A stretch of DNA of 64,000 nucleotides from CAYFPO01 sp964345035 (GTDB lineage Bacteria > Fidelibacterota > Marinisomatia > SCGC-AAA003-L08 > GCA-002704045): the NCBI GenBank assembly GCA_964345035.1, contig CAYFPO010000003.1, positions 1 to 64,000 of the forward strand, in the 5' to 3' direction. Position numbers and translations under genes: made by a program. Under the pieces are notes generated by a model. That model was not told where the DNA came from, ran no database searches, and saw only the letters and a list, made by a program, of their open reading frames with translations. Of this stretch, positions 35,874 to 44,289 are shown piece by piece; within the stretch, counting starts at the first letter, position 1; the number at the start of each line of letters is the position of its first letter.

Positions 35874-37749
35874 CTCAATATTATCCACAATTAATTCACC
35901 CAAGGATTTAAAATCATTAGATCCTGATAAACTTAAAATATTATCCATTGAGTTAAGTAATTATATTCAAGAGATTGTTCAGGATATTGGCGGTCATTAT
36001 TCTTCTCCGCTTGGTGTAATTGATCTTACGCTTGCATTACATTATGTATATAAATCACCGATAGATAAACTGATCTGGGATACAGGGCATCAGGCTTATG
36101 CGCATAAAATAATTACTGGAAGACGTGAAAAATTCAATACATTACGTAAAAAAGATGGGATTAGTGGATTTTTAAAAAGAGATGAAAGTCCCCACGATAT
36201 TTTTGGCGCTGGCCATGCAAGCACCTCTGTCTCGTCAGCATTAGGTTTTGCACATGCTCGTGACAAACTCAAGAAAAAAGAAAATATTGTAGCAATAATC
36301 GGCGATGGAGCAATGACAGGAGGAATGGCCTACGAGGGGTTAAATAATCTTGGATTTCATCGCACTCAGTTGACAGTTGTATTGAATGATAATTCAATGT
36401 CAATTTCAAATAGTGTAGGTGCTTTATCAAGGTATCTAACTAAAGTTGTAACAAATCCCACATATAATAAGGTAAGAAACGACATTTGGAATATCACAGG
36501 GAAGATGTCAAATGCTACATCTAAATTGATCCGTAAATTATTAAGAAAAACGGAAGAAGGGATTAAAGGATTATTTACACCAGGTGTATTATTTGAAGAA
36601 CTCGGATTAAGATATATTGGTCCTGTAGATGGTCATAATATTTCTAATATGATTGAGGTATTTCAGGGAGTGAAAGACATGAAAACACCCGTATTAGTAC
36701 ATGTGTATACAAAAAAAGGTAAGGGATGTTCAAATGCAGAATCTGATTCTACTAAATTTTACAGTCTCTCCGGAAATCAGACATCAGGAAATGGAGTTTT
36801 AAAGAACAGCCCAAATTATTCTAAAGTATTTGGAAAATCTCTGATACAGTTAGCAGATGAAAATTCTAATTTCCATTGTATAACCGCTGCAATGGAAATT
36901 GGAACCGGAATGGCAGATTTCGTTAAAAAATACCCAGATCGATATATTGATGTTGGAATAGCAGAAGAACATGCTGTGACTTATGCAGCAGGACTGTCAG
37001 CAGCTGGTATAAGACCGATAGTTGCTGTATATTCAACATTCCTCCAGCGCTCTTATGATCAGATAATGCATGATTGTTTATTGCAAAAAATTCCAGTCAT
37101 TTTCTGTATGGATAGAGCAGGTTTAGTAGGTCCTGATGGTCCTACACACCATGGTGTATTTGATATTGTCTTTTTACGAACCCTGCCTGAAATAATTGTT
37201 ACAGCACCAAAAGATGGTAATGAGTTAAGGAATCTTCTCGCAACAGCTTTAACTTCTAATAGACCTTTTTCCATTCGTTATCCTAAAGGATCCAGTATCT
37301 CGTTTGTCGAAAATAAAAATGCTGATATTATACCAATTGGAAATTGGGAATTATTAAATAAAGGCGATAAAATTGCAGTCATAGCAATAGGTAGTATGGT
37401 CAACATTGCTGAAACTGCTATTGAAAATATAAAGCAGGCAATTGGATTAACCCCTACTTTTGTAAATGCAAGATTTATAAAACCCATGGATTATGAACTC
37501 TTAGATACAATTATCATTGATCATTCAACTATCATAACAATTGAGGAGGGTGCTGTAAATGGGGGCTTTGGTTCGGGAGTTTCGGATTATATCCACGATA
37601 AACGGGCCGATATAAAAATCATCAGATTAGGAATACCGGACAGGTTTATACAACATGGAACAAGAGAAGAACTGTTAGAAGACTTAAACTTACATTCGTT
37701 AGGTATTGAAAAGATTATAAAATCAGAGATGAAAAGTACGTATGTCTGA
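35860..37749 (+). CDS. dxs: 1-deoxy-D-xylulose-5-phosphate synthase
   Basis: A 629-residue thiamine-diphosphate enzyme joining pyruvate and glyceraldehyde 3-phosphate, the entry step of the MEP pathway. 'WDTGHQAYAHKIITGRR', the thiamine motif 'GDGAMTGGMAYEGLNNLG' through 'VVLNDNSMSIS', 'GLRYIGPVDGHN', 'GIAEEHAVTYAAGLSAAG' with the catalytic Glu, and 'DRAGLVGPDGPTHHG' are all present. Length is normal. Since PLP is made by PdxST here, its product is needed for isoprenoids and thiamine rather than vitamin B6. It overlaps the next gene by eight bases. Confidence 0.97.
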   Translation: MPKYNSILSTINSPKDLKSLDPDKLKILSIELSNYIQEIVQDIGGHYSSPLGVIDLTLALHYVYKSPIDKLIWDTGHQAYAHKIITGRREKFNTLRKKDGISGFLKRDESPHDIFGAGHASTSVSSALGFAHARDKLKKKENIVAIIGDGAMTGGMAYEGLNNLGFHRTQLTVVLNDNSMSISNSVGALSRYLTKVVTNPTYNKVRNDIWNITGKMSNATSKLIRKLLRKTEEGIKGLFTPGVLFEELGLRYIGPVDGHNISNMIEVFQGVKDMKTPVLVHVYTKKGKGCSNAESDSTKFYSLSGNQTSGNGVLKNSPNYSKVFGKSLIQLADENSNFHCITAAMEIGTGMADFVKKYPDRYIDVGIAEEHAVTYAAGLSAAGIRPIVAVYSTFLQRSYDQIMHDCLLQKIPVIFCMDRAGLVGPDGPTHHGVFDIVFLRTLPEIIVTAPKDGNELRNLLATALTSNRPFSIRYPKGSSISFVENKNADIIPIGNWELLNKGDKIAVIAIGSMVNIAETAIENIKQAIGLTPTFVNARFIKPMDYELLDTIIIDHSTIITIEEGAVNGGFGSGVSDYIHDKRADIKIIRLGIPDRFIQHGTREELLEDLNLHSLGIEKIIKSEMKSTYV

Positions 37750-39391
37750 TAAGTTCGAACAATCAAAAGAAAATTGGAAAACCGAGCTAAGTAATTCGGA
37801 AGTCCGTGATTATAATTTTGACTCTTTATCTGGGGAAAATTTAGATGTCTTATATTATCCGGAAAATTCTGAAAACGACTATATTGAGAAAATAAACTTT
37901 CCAGGTCAGTTCCCATATACGCGGGGAATACATGCAAATATGTATCGTGGTAAACTGTGGACTATGAGACAATTCTCAGGATTTAGCACACCTGATCAAA
38001 CCAATAAACGATTTAAATTTCTGTTAAAACAAGGTCAAACTGGACTTTCGGTTGCTTATGATATGCCAACGTTAATGGGGTATGATGCTGATGATGAATT
38101 AGCACTGGGAGAGGTTGGAAAGTGTGGAGTTTCAATTTGTTCTTTGAGGGATATGGAAAAATTATTTAAAGGTATCAATTTGGGGGAAGTTTCTGTTTCT
38201 CAAACAATAAATGGACCTGCAATTATTTTATTGGCGTTTTATATTGTAGTAGCAGAAAAACAGGGTGTTCCAAAAGATACATTACAGGGAACTCTACAAA
38301 ATGATATATTAAAAGAATATATTGCTCAAAAAGAATGGATTTACCCTCCAAGGGAATCTATGAGAATTATCACGAATATGATGTCATACTGCACCACATA
38401 TATGCCAAAATATAATACAATTTCCATAAGTGGATATCATATTCGAGAAGCAGGCTCCACAGCAGCACAAGAACTTGCATTTACTATTGGAAATGGATTT
38501 GCATACATCGACCATGCAATAGAAGCAGGACTGGATATAGATGATTTTGCGCCAAGATTATCTTTTTTCTTTAATTCACATCAGGATTTTTTTGAAGAAA
38601 TTGCAAAATACAGGGCCGCAAGAAGAATTTGGTCAAGACATTTAAAAAACAGATATAATGCCAAAAATCCCCGATCTTGGAAATTGCGATTTCATACTCA
38701 AACTGCCGGATGTTCACTTACCGCTCAGCAACCTGAAAATAATATCACCAGGACAACATTACAGGCATTATCAGCTGTTTTGGGTGGAACTCAATCATTG
38801 CATACTAATGCTATGGATGAAACCCTTGCATTACCATCACAAAAAGCTGCAGAAATTGCTCTTCGAACACAACAAATCATTGCTTATGAATCGGGTGTTG
38901 CAAATGTTGCAGATCCGTTAGGTGGAAGTTGGTATGTAGAGGAATTAACAGATAAACTTGAAGAAAAGGCTGAAAATTATTTTTCTGAAGTTGAAAATAT
39001 TGGAGGTGTTATTCCGGCTATTGAAATGGGATATTTTCAAAAAGAAATTGCTGAAGCCTCCGAAAAATATCAAAGATCCATTGAAAACAAAGAACGTATT
39101 ATTGTTGGTGTAAATAAATTTGAAAAGTTGGATGAAAAAATTGAAATTCCAATTCTTGAAATAGGTTCTGATTCTGAAAACTATCAAAGAAAAGCATTAG
39201 AAAATCTTAAAGCGGAAAGGAATTCAAGAGATGTAGAAAAATCACTTGAATTACTACGTGAGAGTTGTTTGAATCATCATAATGTTATGGAACCGATTTT
39301 AGAATGTGTAAGAAATTACGCCACTCTCGGGGAAATTGTTCATACAATGAAGTCTGTATTTGGTGAATGGCAGGAATCAGCAATTATATAA
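37742..39391 (+). CDS. Methylmalonyl-CoA mutase, catalytic (large) subunit without B12 domain
   Basis: A 549-residue TIM-barrel subunit of an adenosylcobalamin-dependent acyl-CoA mutase. Substrate-binding sequences are 'YRGKLWTMRQFSGFSTPDQT', 'TGLSVAYDMPTLMGYDADDE', 'SVSQTINGPA', 'NMMSYCTTYMPKYNTISISG' and 'HIREAGSTAAQELAFT'. The cobalamin-binding domain (D-x-H-x-x-G) is absent, so this is the split form and needs a separate small subunit, which is not encoded nearby. Sequence favours methylmalonyl-CoA over isobutyryl- or ethylmalonyl-CoA, but the three are hard to tell apart by eye. It lies in the dxs operon. Confidence 0.9.
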   Translation: MSDKFEQSKENWKTELSNSEVRDYNFDSLSGENLDVLYYPENSENDYIEKINFPGQFPYTRGIHANMYRGKLWTMRQFSGFSTPDQTNKRFKFLLKQGQTGLSVAYDMPTLMGYDADDELALGEVGKCGVSICSLRDMEKLFKGINLGEVSVSQTINGPAIILLAFYIVVAEKQGVPKDTLQGTLQNDILKEYIAQKEWIYPPRESMRIITNMMSYCTTYMPKYNTISISGYHIREAGSTAAQELAFTIGNGFAYIDHAIEAGLDIDDFAPRLSFFFNSHQDFFEEIAKYRAARRIWSRHLKNRYNAKNPRSWKLRFHTQTAGCSLTAQQPENNITRTTLQALSAVLGGTQSLHTNAMDETLALPSQKAAEIALRTQQIIAYESGVANVADPLGGSWYVEELTDKLEEKAENYFSEVENIGGVIPAIEMGYFQKEIAEASEKYQRSIENKERIIVGVNKFEKLDEKIEIPILEIGSDSENYQRKALENLKAERNSRDVEKSLELLRESCLNHHNVMEPILECVRNYATLGEIVHTMKSVFGEWQESAII

Positions 39392-39404
39392 AACCGGAAA
39401 ATAT

Positions 39405-40532
39405 TTGACGAAAAAAGAATCTGTTTTTAATCACAAGCATCCATTTACATTAGGTGTGGAAGAGGAATTTATGCTTTGTGAACCCCATAGTGGTAATTTA
39501 GTCAATAAAGCTGATGCTATAATGACTGCTTTGCCTTCTGATTTAAAAGATAGATTCAGCTATGAACTTATCCTTTCAGAAATTGAAGTAAATACTCCAA
39601 TCTGTAAAAACGTAAAAGAAGCAATAAATGAGGTGGTAAATCTCAGAAATATTACAAAAAAACTTGGTGAAGAAATTGGATTTAGAATTGGAATCAGCGG
39701 AACACACCCGGATGCCTTGGCAAAAGATCAGAAATTTGTAAACACAACTAATTATGAATGGGTTAAGAAACAGTTAGGCTATTATGCCAGGAGAAATATA
39801 ACCTTTGCTTTACATATTCATGTTGCTGTTCCAAATGCTCAAACCGCAATTCAAGTAACCAATGGCCTTCGAAGGTGGATTCCGGCATTATTATCATTAA
39901 GTGCAAACTCGCCATTTTTTGAAGGTAATGTAACTGGGATGAAATCCAGTAGAACTATGCAATTTGGTGCATTCCCACGAACAAATATTCCACAAACATT
40001 AGATTCTTTCAGTGATTATGAAACGCTTATTGATACTTTTAAAAAATTGGATACAATCGAACAACCTCGACAAATCTGGTGGAAAATAAGACCACATTTT
40101 GACTTTGGAACGATAGAATTTCGGATGATTGATATCCAAAGATCATTAAAAAACACAGAGATGTTCATTGCATTAGCACAGGCATTAACTTACAGATCAA
40201 TGCAGGATGCAAATGCAGGGAATTTAAAGGAGGATTTATCACTTAATCTGCTAAATGATGGTTTATGGAAAGCTATGAGGTTCGGGATGGATAAATTAGT
40301 CATAGATACGGGTACAGGTGAAATTGTCACATTAAAAAACCTGATTAATAGAATGTGTGATTATTCATTGTCTGCTTTAAAACACTTTAACTCAGAGCAT
40401 ATATTAAATCAAGTTAATACAATACTCGAAAATGGCACAGAAGGAGATATCCAATTGAGTTTATACAATTCAAGTGGACTATCCGCAACCAAACAATATT
40501 TAATGGATTCAGTGGATTATGGTAACAATTAA
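39405..40532 (+). CDS. GCS2-family carboxylate-amine ligase (YbdK-like glutamate-cysteine ligase)
   Basis: A 375-residue member of the GCS2 family, ATP-dependent ligases that join glutamate and an amine such as cysteine. 'FTLGVEEEFMLCEPHSGNLV' and 'ELILSEIEVNTPICKNVKEA' bind metal-ATP; 'GTHPDALAKDQ', 'HIHVAVPN' and 'RPHFDFGTIEFRMIDIQRSL' are further conserved sites. I chose TTG 39405 ('MTKKESVF'), preceded by CCGGAAA; a start at 39360 would overlap the mutase gene. Whether it makes gamma-glutamylcysteine or a different amide is not resolved. Confidence 0.85.
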   Translation: MTKKESVFNHKHPFTLGVEEEFMLCEPHSGNLVNKADAIMTALPSDLKDRFSYELILSEIEVNTPICKNVKEAINEVVNLRNITKKLGEEIGFRIGISGTHPDALAKDQKFVNTTNYEWVKKQLGYYARRNITFALHIHVAVPNAQTAIQVTNGLRRWIPALLSLSANSPFFEGNVTGMKSSRTMQFGAFPRTNIPQTLDSFSDYETLIDTFKKLDTIEQPRQIWWKIRPHFDFGTIEFRMIDIQRSLKNTEMFIALAQALTYRSMQDANAGNLKEDLSLNLLNDGLWKAMRFGMDKLVIDTGTGEIVTLKNLINRMCDYSLSALKHFNSEHILNQVNTILENGTEGDIQLSLYNSSGLSATKQYLMDSVDYGNN

Positions 40533-40647
40533 ACATTTAAATTATTACAATTTTGTCCTCCATTTCTTGTAGTTTTAATCCCCTGGAATTCTATAAAAAT
40601 ATATAAATATTACCAAAACACAATGAAAATATTCGAAAGGAATTAAA

Positions 40648-41718
40648 TTGTCAAAAAAGATTGTACACATTGTAGGTACCGGAACAATAGGAGAACCGCT
40701 AATTGGCTTATTCAGTGACTTTAAGGATGAACTTGGAATTGATGAAGTCACATTCCATAAAAATACACCCTTATTGAGAGATAGGTCCAAAGTTACTGCG
40801 TTGATTAGAAGAGGTGCCATATTGACTACAAGTGAAGAAGCACTACCCGGGTTTATTGAATTGGGGATGGAGCCTGAATTTACCACTGAAGATGCAATAG
40901 AACGTGCTTCTGTAGTCATCGATTGTACACCAAAAGGAATTGGTCATCAAAACAAGCATAAATTTTATAACAGATATTTAGATTCTACAGCGGGTTTTAT
41001 TGCTCAGGGTAGTGAATTTGGTTTTGGGAAGATGTATGCAAGAGGTATTAATGATAGTGCATTAATTGAGGGTGAAGATAAATTTATACAAATTGTTTCT
41101 TGTAATACGCATAATATTTCCTGCATTATAGATACCCTTGCTTTAAATGGCGATAAGACAAATAATCTGAAAACAGGTAGATTTACATGTATCAGAAGAG
41201 CAAATGATGTAAGTCAGTCTTCCGGATATGTACCATCACCCCAAGTCGGCAGCCATAAAGATGAATTATTCGGTACTCATCATGCAAAAGATGCAGCATT
41301 ATTATTTGATACTATGGGGATAAAATTGGACTTGTTTTCTTCAGCAATAAAAGTTAATTCACAATATATGCATATATTGCATTTTTCATTAACACTTGAA
41401 AATGATACTACGATGGAAATAATTCATGAGAAATTAAATAATAATAAAAATGTAGCAATCACAAACAAAATTGATGCTTGTGAGATATTTTCTTTTGGTA
41501 GAGATCAGGGACATTATGGAAGGATTCTTAATTCTGCAGTGGTTTCTCTTCCATCGTTACATATAAGGAATGGACGGGAAATTACCGGTTTTTGTTTCAC
41601 ACCACAAGATGGAAATTCACTTTTAAGTTCAGTGTCAGCAACGTTATGGTTTTTAGATCCGGTAAAATATACAGATAAACTAAACTGTCTTGATCCATTT
41701 CTATTTGATGAGGTTTAA
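40648..41718 (+). CDS. Type II (archaeal-style) glyceraldehyde-3-phosphate dehydrogenase-like protein
   Basis: A 356-residue Rossmann dehydrogenase. It opens with 'IVHIVGTGTIGEPLIGLFSD' (NAD(P) site), has 'VVIDCTPKGIGHQNKHKFY' (88-107) and 'IQIVSCNTHNISCII' with the putative catalytic Cys152. The 'DxTPKG' and 'VSCNT' pairing is that of archaeal type II GAPDH, but the second half ('FTCIRRANDVSQSSGYVPSP') is divergent. The start is TTG at 40648 behind GGAATTA. A 115-base gap separates it from the previous operon. A related dehydrogenase with another substrate is possible. Confidence 0.65.
   Translation: MSKKIVHIVGTGTIGEPLIGLFSDFKDELGIDEVTFHKNTPLLRDRSKVTALIRRGAILTTSEEALPGFIELGMEPEFTTEDAIERASVVIDCTPKGIGHQNKHKFYNRYLDSTAGFIAQGSEFGFGKMYARGINDSALIEGEDKFIQIVSCNTHNISCIIDTLALNGDKTNNLKTGRFTCIRRANDVSQSSGYVPSPQVGSHKDELFGTHHAKDAALLFDTMGIKLDLFSSAIKVNSQYMHILHFSLTLENDTTMEIIHEKLNNNKNVAITNKIDACEIFSFGRDQGHYGRILNSAVVSLPSLHIRNGREITGFCFTPQDGNSLLSSVSATLWFLDPVKYTDKLNCLDPFLFDEV
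41709..41713 (+). promoter_or_regulatory. Shine-Dalgarno sequence placing the metallo-hydrolase start at ATT 41721
   Basis: TGAGG lies seven bases before the ATT at 41721, at the end of the GAPDH-like gene. An in-frame TGA (41709-41711) closes the frame just upstream, and no ATG, GTG or TTG occurs in frame until the middle of the gene. Confidence 0.5.
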
Positions 41719-41720
41719 TT

Positions 41721-42353
41721 ATTTCAATCAATATACACAAAATTGTAAATGGTATATTTCGTGAAAATGGATATGTAGTTTACGATGATGATTCTTGCCT
41801 TCTTATTGACCCCGGTTCTGAGCTTGAACCTTTTGAAGAAAAATTAGATCAATTAGACATTAAACCTGCTGCTGTTTTATTAACTCATGGTCATTTAGAT
41901 CACATTTTTACAGTCCACTCAATTCAGGAAAAATATAAAATTCCTGTATATTTACATAAAAATGACCTTGAATTAGTAGAACAATTACCTGAATATTGTA
42001 GTTGGTTTGGACTTCCTAAGCATACACCACCGAAAATTACCCATATAATTGATGAGGAAGATGAAATTATCATTAATAATTGGTACATCCAGGTTTTAAA
42101 AACACCTGGACATACACAAGGTGGTGTCTGTTTCTTAATTGAGGGAGTAGTATTTGCAGGAGACACTTTGTTTTCCGGGTCAATTGGTAGAACAGATTTA
42201 CCAGAAGGCGATATGGAACAGTTACTTGATTGTATTCGTAAATCCTTATTTATATTGCCTGATGATACAATTGTATATTCAGGACACGGGCCTGAAACAA
42301 CAATCGGTATTGAAAAACAAAGTAATGTATTTTTAAAACAAAGTTATGTATAG
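41721..42353 (+). CDS. Metallo-beta-lactamase-fold hydrolase (glyoxalase II-like), ATT start
   Basis: A 210-residue hydrolase of the YcbL/glyoxalase II type, which usually hydrolyses thioesters such as S-lactoylglutathione. Metal ligands are all present: 'LTHGHLDHIF', 'TPGHTQGGVCF', 'FAGDTLFSGSIGRTD' and 'YSGHGPETT'. No canonical start exists between the upstream in-frame TGA and a TTG in the middle (42168), which would remove most metal sites; the N-terminal 'SINIHKIVNGIFRENGYVV' strand begins directly at ATT 41721 (an ATT at 41718 overlaps the previous stop). The gene otherwise looks intact. The stop overlaps the tilS GTG. Confidence 0.85.
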   Translation: MSINIHKIVNGIFRENGYVVYDDDSCLLIDPGSELEPFEEKLDQLDIKPAAVLLTHGHLDHIFTVHSIQEKYKIPVYLHKNDLELVEQLPEYCSWFGLPKHTPPKITHIIDEEDEIIINNWYIQVLKTPGHTQGGVCFLIEGVVFAGDTLFSGSIGRTDLPEGDMEQLLDCIRKSLFILPDDTIVYSGHGPETTIGIEKQSNVFLKQSYV

Positions 42354-43744
42354 TGATTAATCTAATAAACCATATAGAAAACAAATTATACAATCTGTAT
42401 AAAAGGCATAACAGAAACGGTTATTTAAATATATTAATAGCAGCATCAGGTGGAATTGACAGTATGGTTTTGGTAGATATAATGGTAAAATTATATGTTA
42501 ATTTTCCTATAAAATTGGGAATTATTCATGTCAATCACAATTTAAGGAATGAGTCATTCAAAGATGAAATTATTTGTCGAAATTTGTGCAATCAACATAA
42601 ATTAAAATTTTATTCCAGGGAATTAAATCCACAGGGAATTAAAAACCAATCATTAGAAGCTTGGGGGAGAGAAAAACGGTATATATTTTTCAATCAAATT
42701 GCAACAAAATATAATTTTGATTGGATTTTTACTGCCCATCACCAGGATGATCAAATTGAAACAATGATAATGAAAAATCAGGAAACTGATGATGCTTACA
42801 TTTTATCTGGAATACGTGAGCAATGGAAAAATATATATCGACCACTGTTGGAAGTTTCAAAATCGAATATTTATCACTATGCACAATTAAATAATGTGCA
42901 TTGGAATGAGGATTCTACAAACAATAATATAAAATATTTAAGAAATCGAATTAGGCATACTGTTATACCAAAACTCAAGTCAATTAACCCAAATTATAAA
43001 AAAACAATATTATCAAAAATTCATATCAACCAAAAAAAGGCAATAAAAATATCAAAAAGAATTAAAGAAGTTGATAAATCAAAAATACAATACTATGATA
43101 AAAACCTAGTTGTGATGGATTTTGATATTTTTTCCAATGAAAATAAATTATTTATTAAATATGTCCTAAAATACTGTTGTACTCATTATTTTGATATAGA
43201 TGTAAAAATTACTCAAAAACAACTTCAAGCATTCCAGTCATTTTTTGATTTTAGTAAAATGAATACTTCCTTCCCTTTAGGAAATGAAATTACTTGTTAT
43301 AAATATAAATCTCATTTAATGCTTTATAAAATTACAAAATGTTTTTCTGAAAAAATAAAATTTACACAAAATAGCGGTTTTATTAAATGGGGTTCTGGAT
43401 ATTTTACGTTTGAAAAATGTCTTGACTATATCCATTCCCATTCAAAAAAATCAATATCTATACCAACTAAAGATTTACAACAAGGATTCTATGTTAGAAA
43501 TTGGAACTTTGGTGATAAAATTGTCATTAATAAAAATGGTAATTCTAAGAAACTAAGTAAACTATTTAATGAAAATAAAATTTTACCATTCAATAAAAAT
43601 AGAATTCCGGTAATTGTTGATAAAAGCGATAATATAGTTTGGGTGCCAAATGTAAGGCATGCTACTAAATTAAAATTTCGAAAGGGGTCACAAGAATTTC
43701 TCAAAGTTACATGGCATGAAAAATCATTTCAATTAAATTCATGA
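42353..43744 (+). CDS. tilS: tRNA(Ile)-lysidine synthase
   Basis: A 463-residue PP-loop ATPase that converts C34 of the minor tRNA-Ile anticodon to lysidine. The P-loop is 'IAASGGIDSMVLVDI' (29-43), with 'GIIHVNHNLRNESFKDE' and 'FTAHHQDDQIETMIM' following. The C-terminal TilS domain has 'VRNWNFGDKI', 'KKLSKLFNENKILPFNKNRI' and 'PVIVDKSDNIVWVP'. The start is GTG overlapping the preceding TAG, and the 3' end overlaps hpt (ATGA), so three genes are coupled. Confidence 0.95.
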   Translation: MINLINHIENKLYNLYKRHNRNGYLNILIAASGGIDSMVLVDIMVKLYVNFPIKLGIIHVNHNLRNESFKDEIICRNLCNQHKLKFYSRELNPQGIKNQSLEAWGREKRYIFFNQIATKYNFDWIFTAHHQDDQIETMIMKNQETDDAYILSGIREQWKNIYRPLLEVSKSNIYHYAQLNNVHWNEDSTNNNIKYLRNRIRHTVIPKLKSINPNYKKTILSKIHINQKKAIKISKRIKEVDKSKIQYYDKNLVVMDFDIFSNENKLFIKYVLKYCCTHYFDIDVKITQKQLQAFQSFFDFSKMNTSFPLGNEITCYKYKSHLMLYKITKCFSEKIKFTQNSGFIKWGSGYFTFEKCLDYIHSHSKKSISIPTKDLQQGFYVRNWNFGDKIVINKNGNSKKLSKLFNENKILPFNKNRIPVIVDKSDNIVWVPNVRHATKLKFRKGSQEFLKVTWHEKSFQLNS

Positions 43745-44289
43745 ATATTGATACTATAAATAAGAATTCACTTGAAATCTTAATTGATGAAAAAAGAATA
43801 GCCGAAAAAGTGGATTCAATTGCAATAGAGATTTCCCGTAAGTTTAAGGGTAAAATACCAATAATTGTTGGTGTTCTGAATGGCTCATTTTTATTCCTTG
43901 CGGACTTGGTACGTAAACTTGATATTGAATTTGAAATAGATTTTATCAAACTATCTTCTTACGGGAGTGATATTAAAAGCTCCGGAACGGTTCGACTAAT
44001 TAAAGATATAAGTGCGGATATCACAGGGAGAGATGTAATCGTTGTTGAAGATATTGTTGACTCCGGTTTAACAGTAAAATTTTTAAAAACGAGATTTGAA
44101 GAAGCCGGCACAAAATCTGTAACTTTTGTAACCTGTTTATTCAAAAATGAGTCTGTAATGGATTTAAATTTTAAATTGGATTATATTGGGTTTAATATTC
44201 CAAACATTTATGTTGTTGGTTATGGATTAGATCTTGATCAAAAATTCAGAGGATTATCCTCAATATATTCTATTAAAAAGGAAAATTAA
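43741..44289 (+). CDS. hpt: Hypoxanthine phosphoribosyltransferase
   Basis: A 182-residue purine-salvage enzyme making IMP or GMP from hypoxanthine or guanine and PRPP. The PRPP-binding motif is 'VIVVEDIVDSGLTV' (99-112), with the 'GVLNGSFLFLADL' loop before it and 'DYIGFNIPNIYVVGYGLD' for base binding. The neighbour order tilS-hpt-ftsH is conserved in many bacteria. ATGA overlap with tilS at 43741; ftsH starts immediately after its stop. Confidence 0.96.
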   Translation: MNIDTINKNSLEILIDEKRIAEKVDSIAIEISRKFKGKIPIIVGVLNGSFLFLADLVRKLDIEFEIDFIKLSSYGSDIKSSGTVRLIKDISADITGRDVIVVEDIVDSGLTVKFLKTRFEEAGTKSVTFVTCLFKNESVMDLNFKLDYIGFNIPNIYVVGYGLDLDQKFRGLSSIYSIKKEN

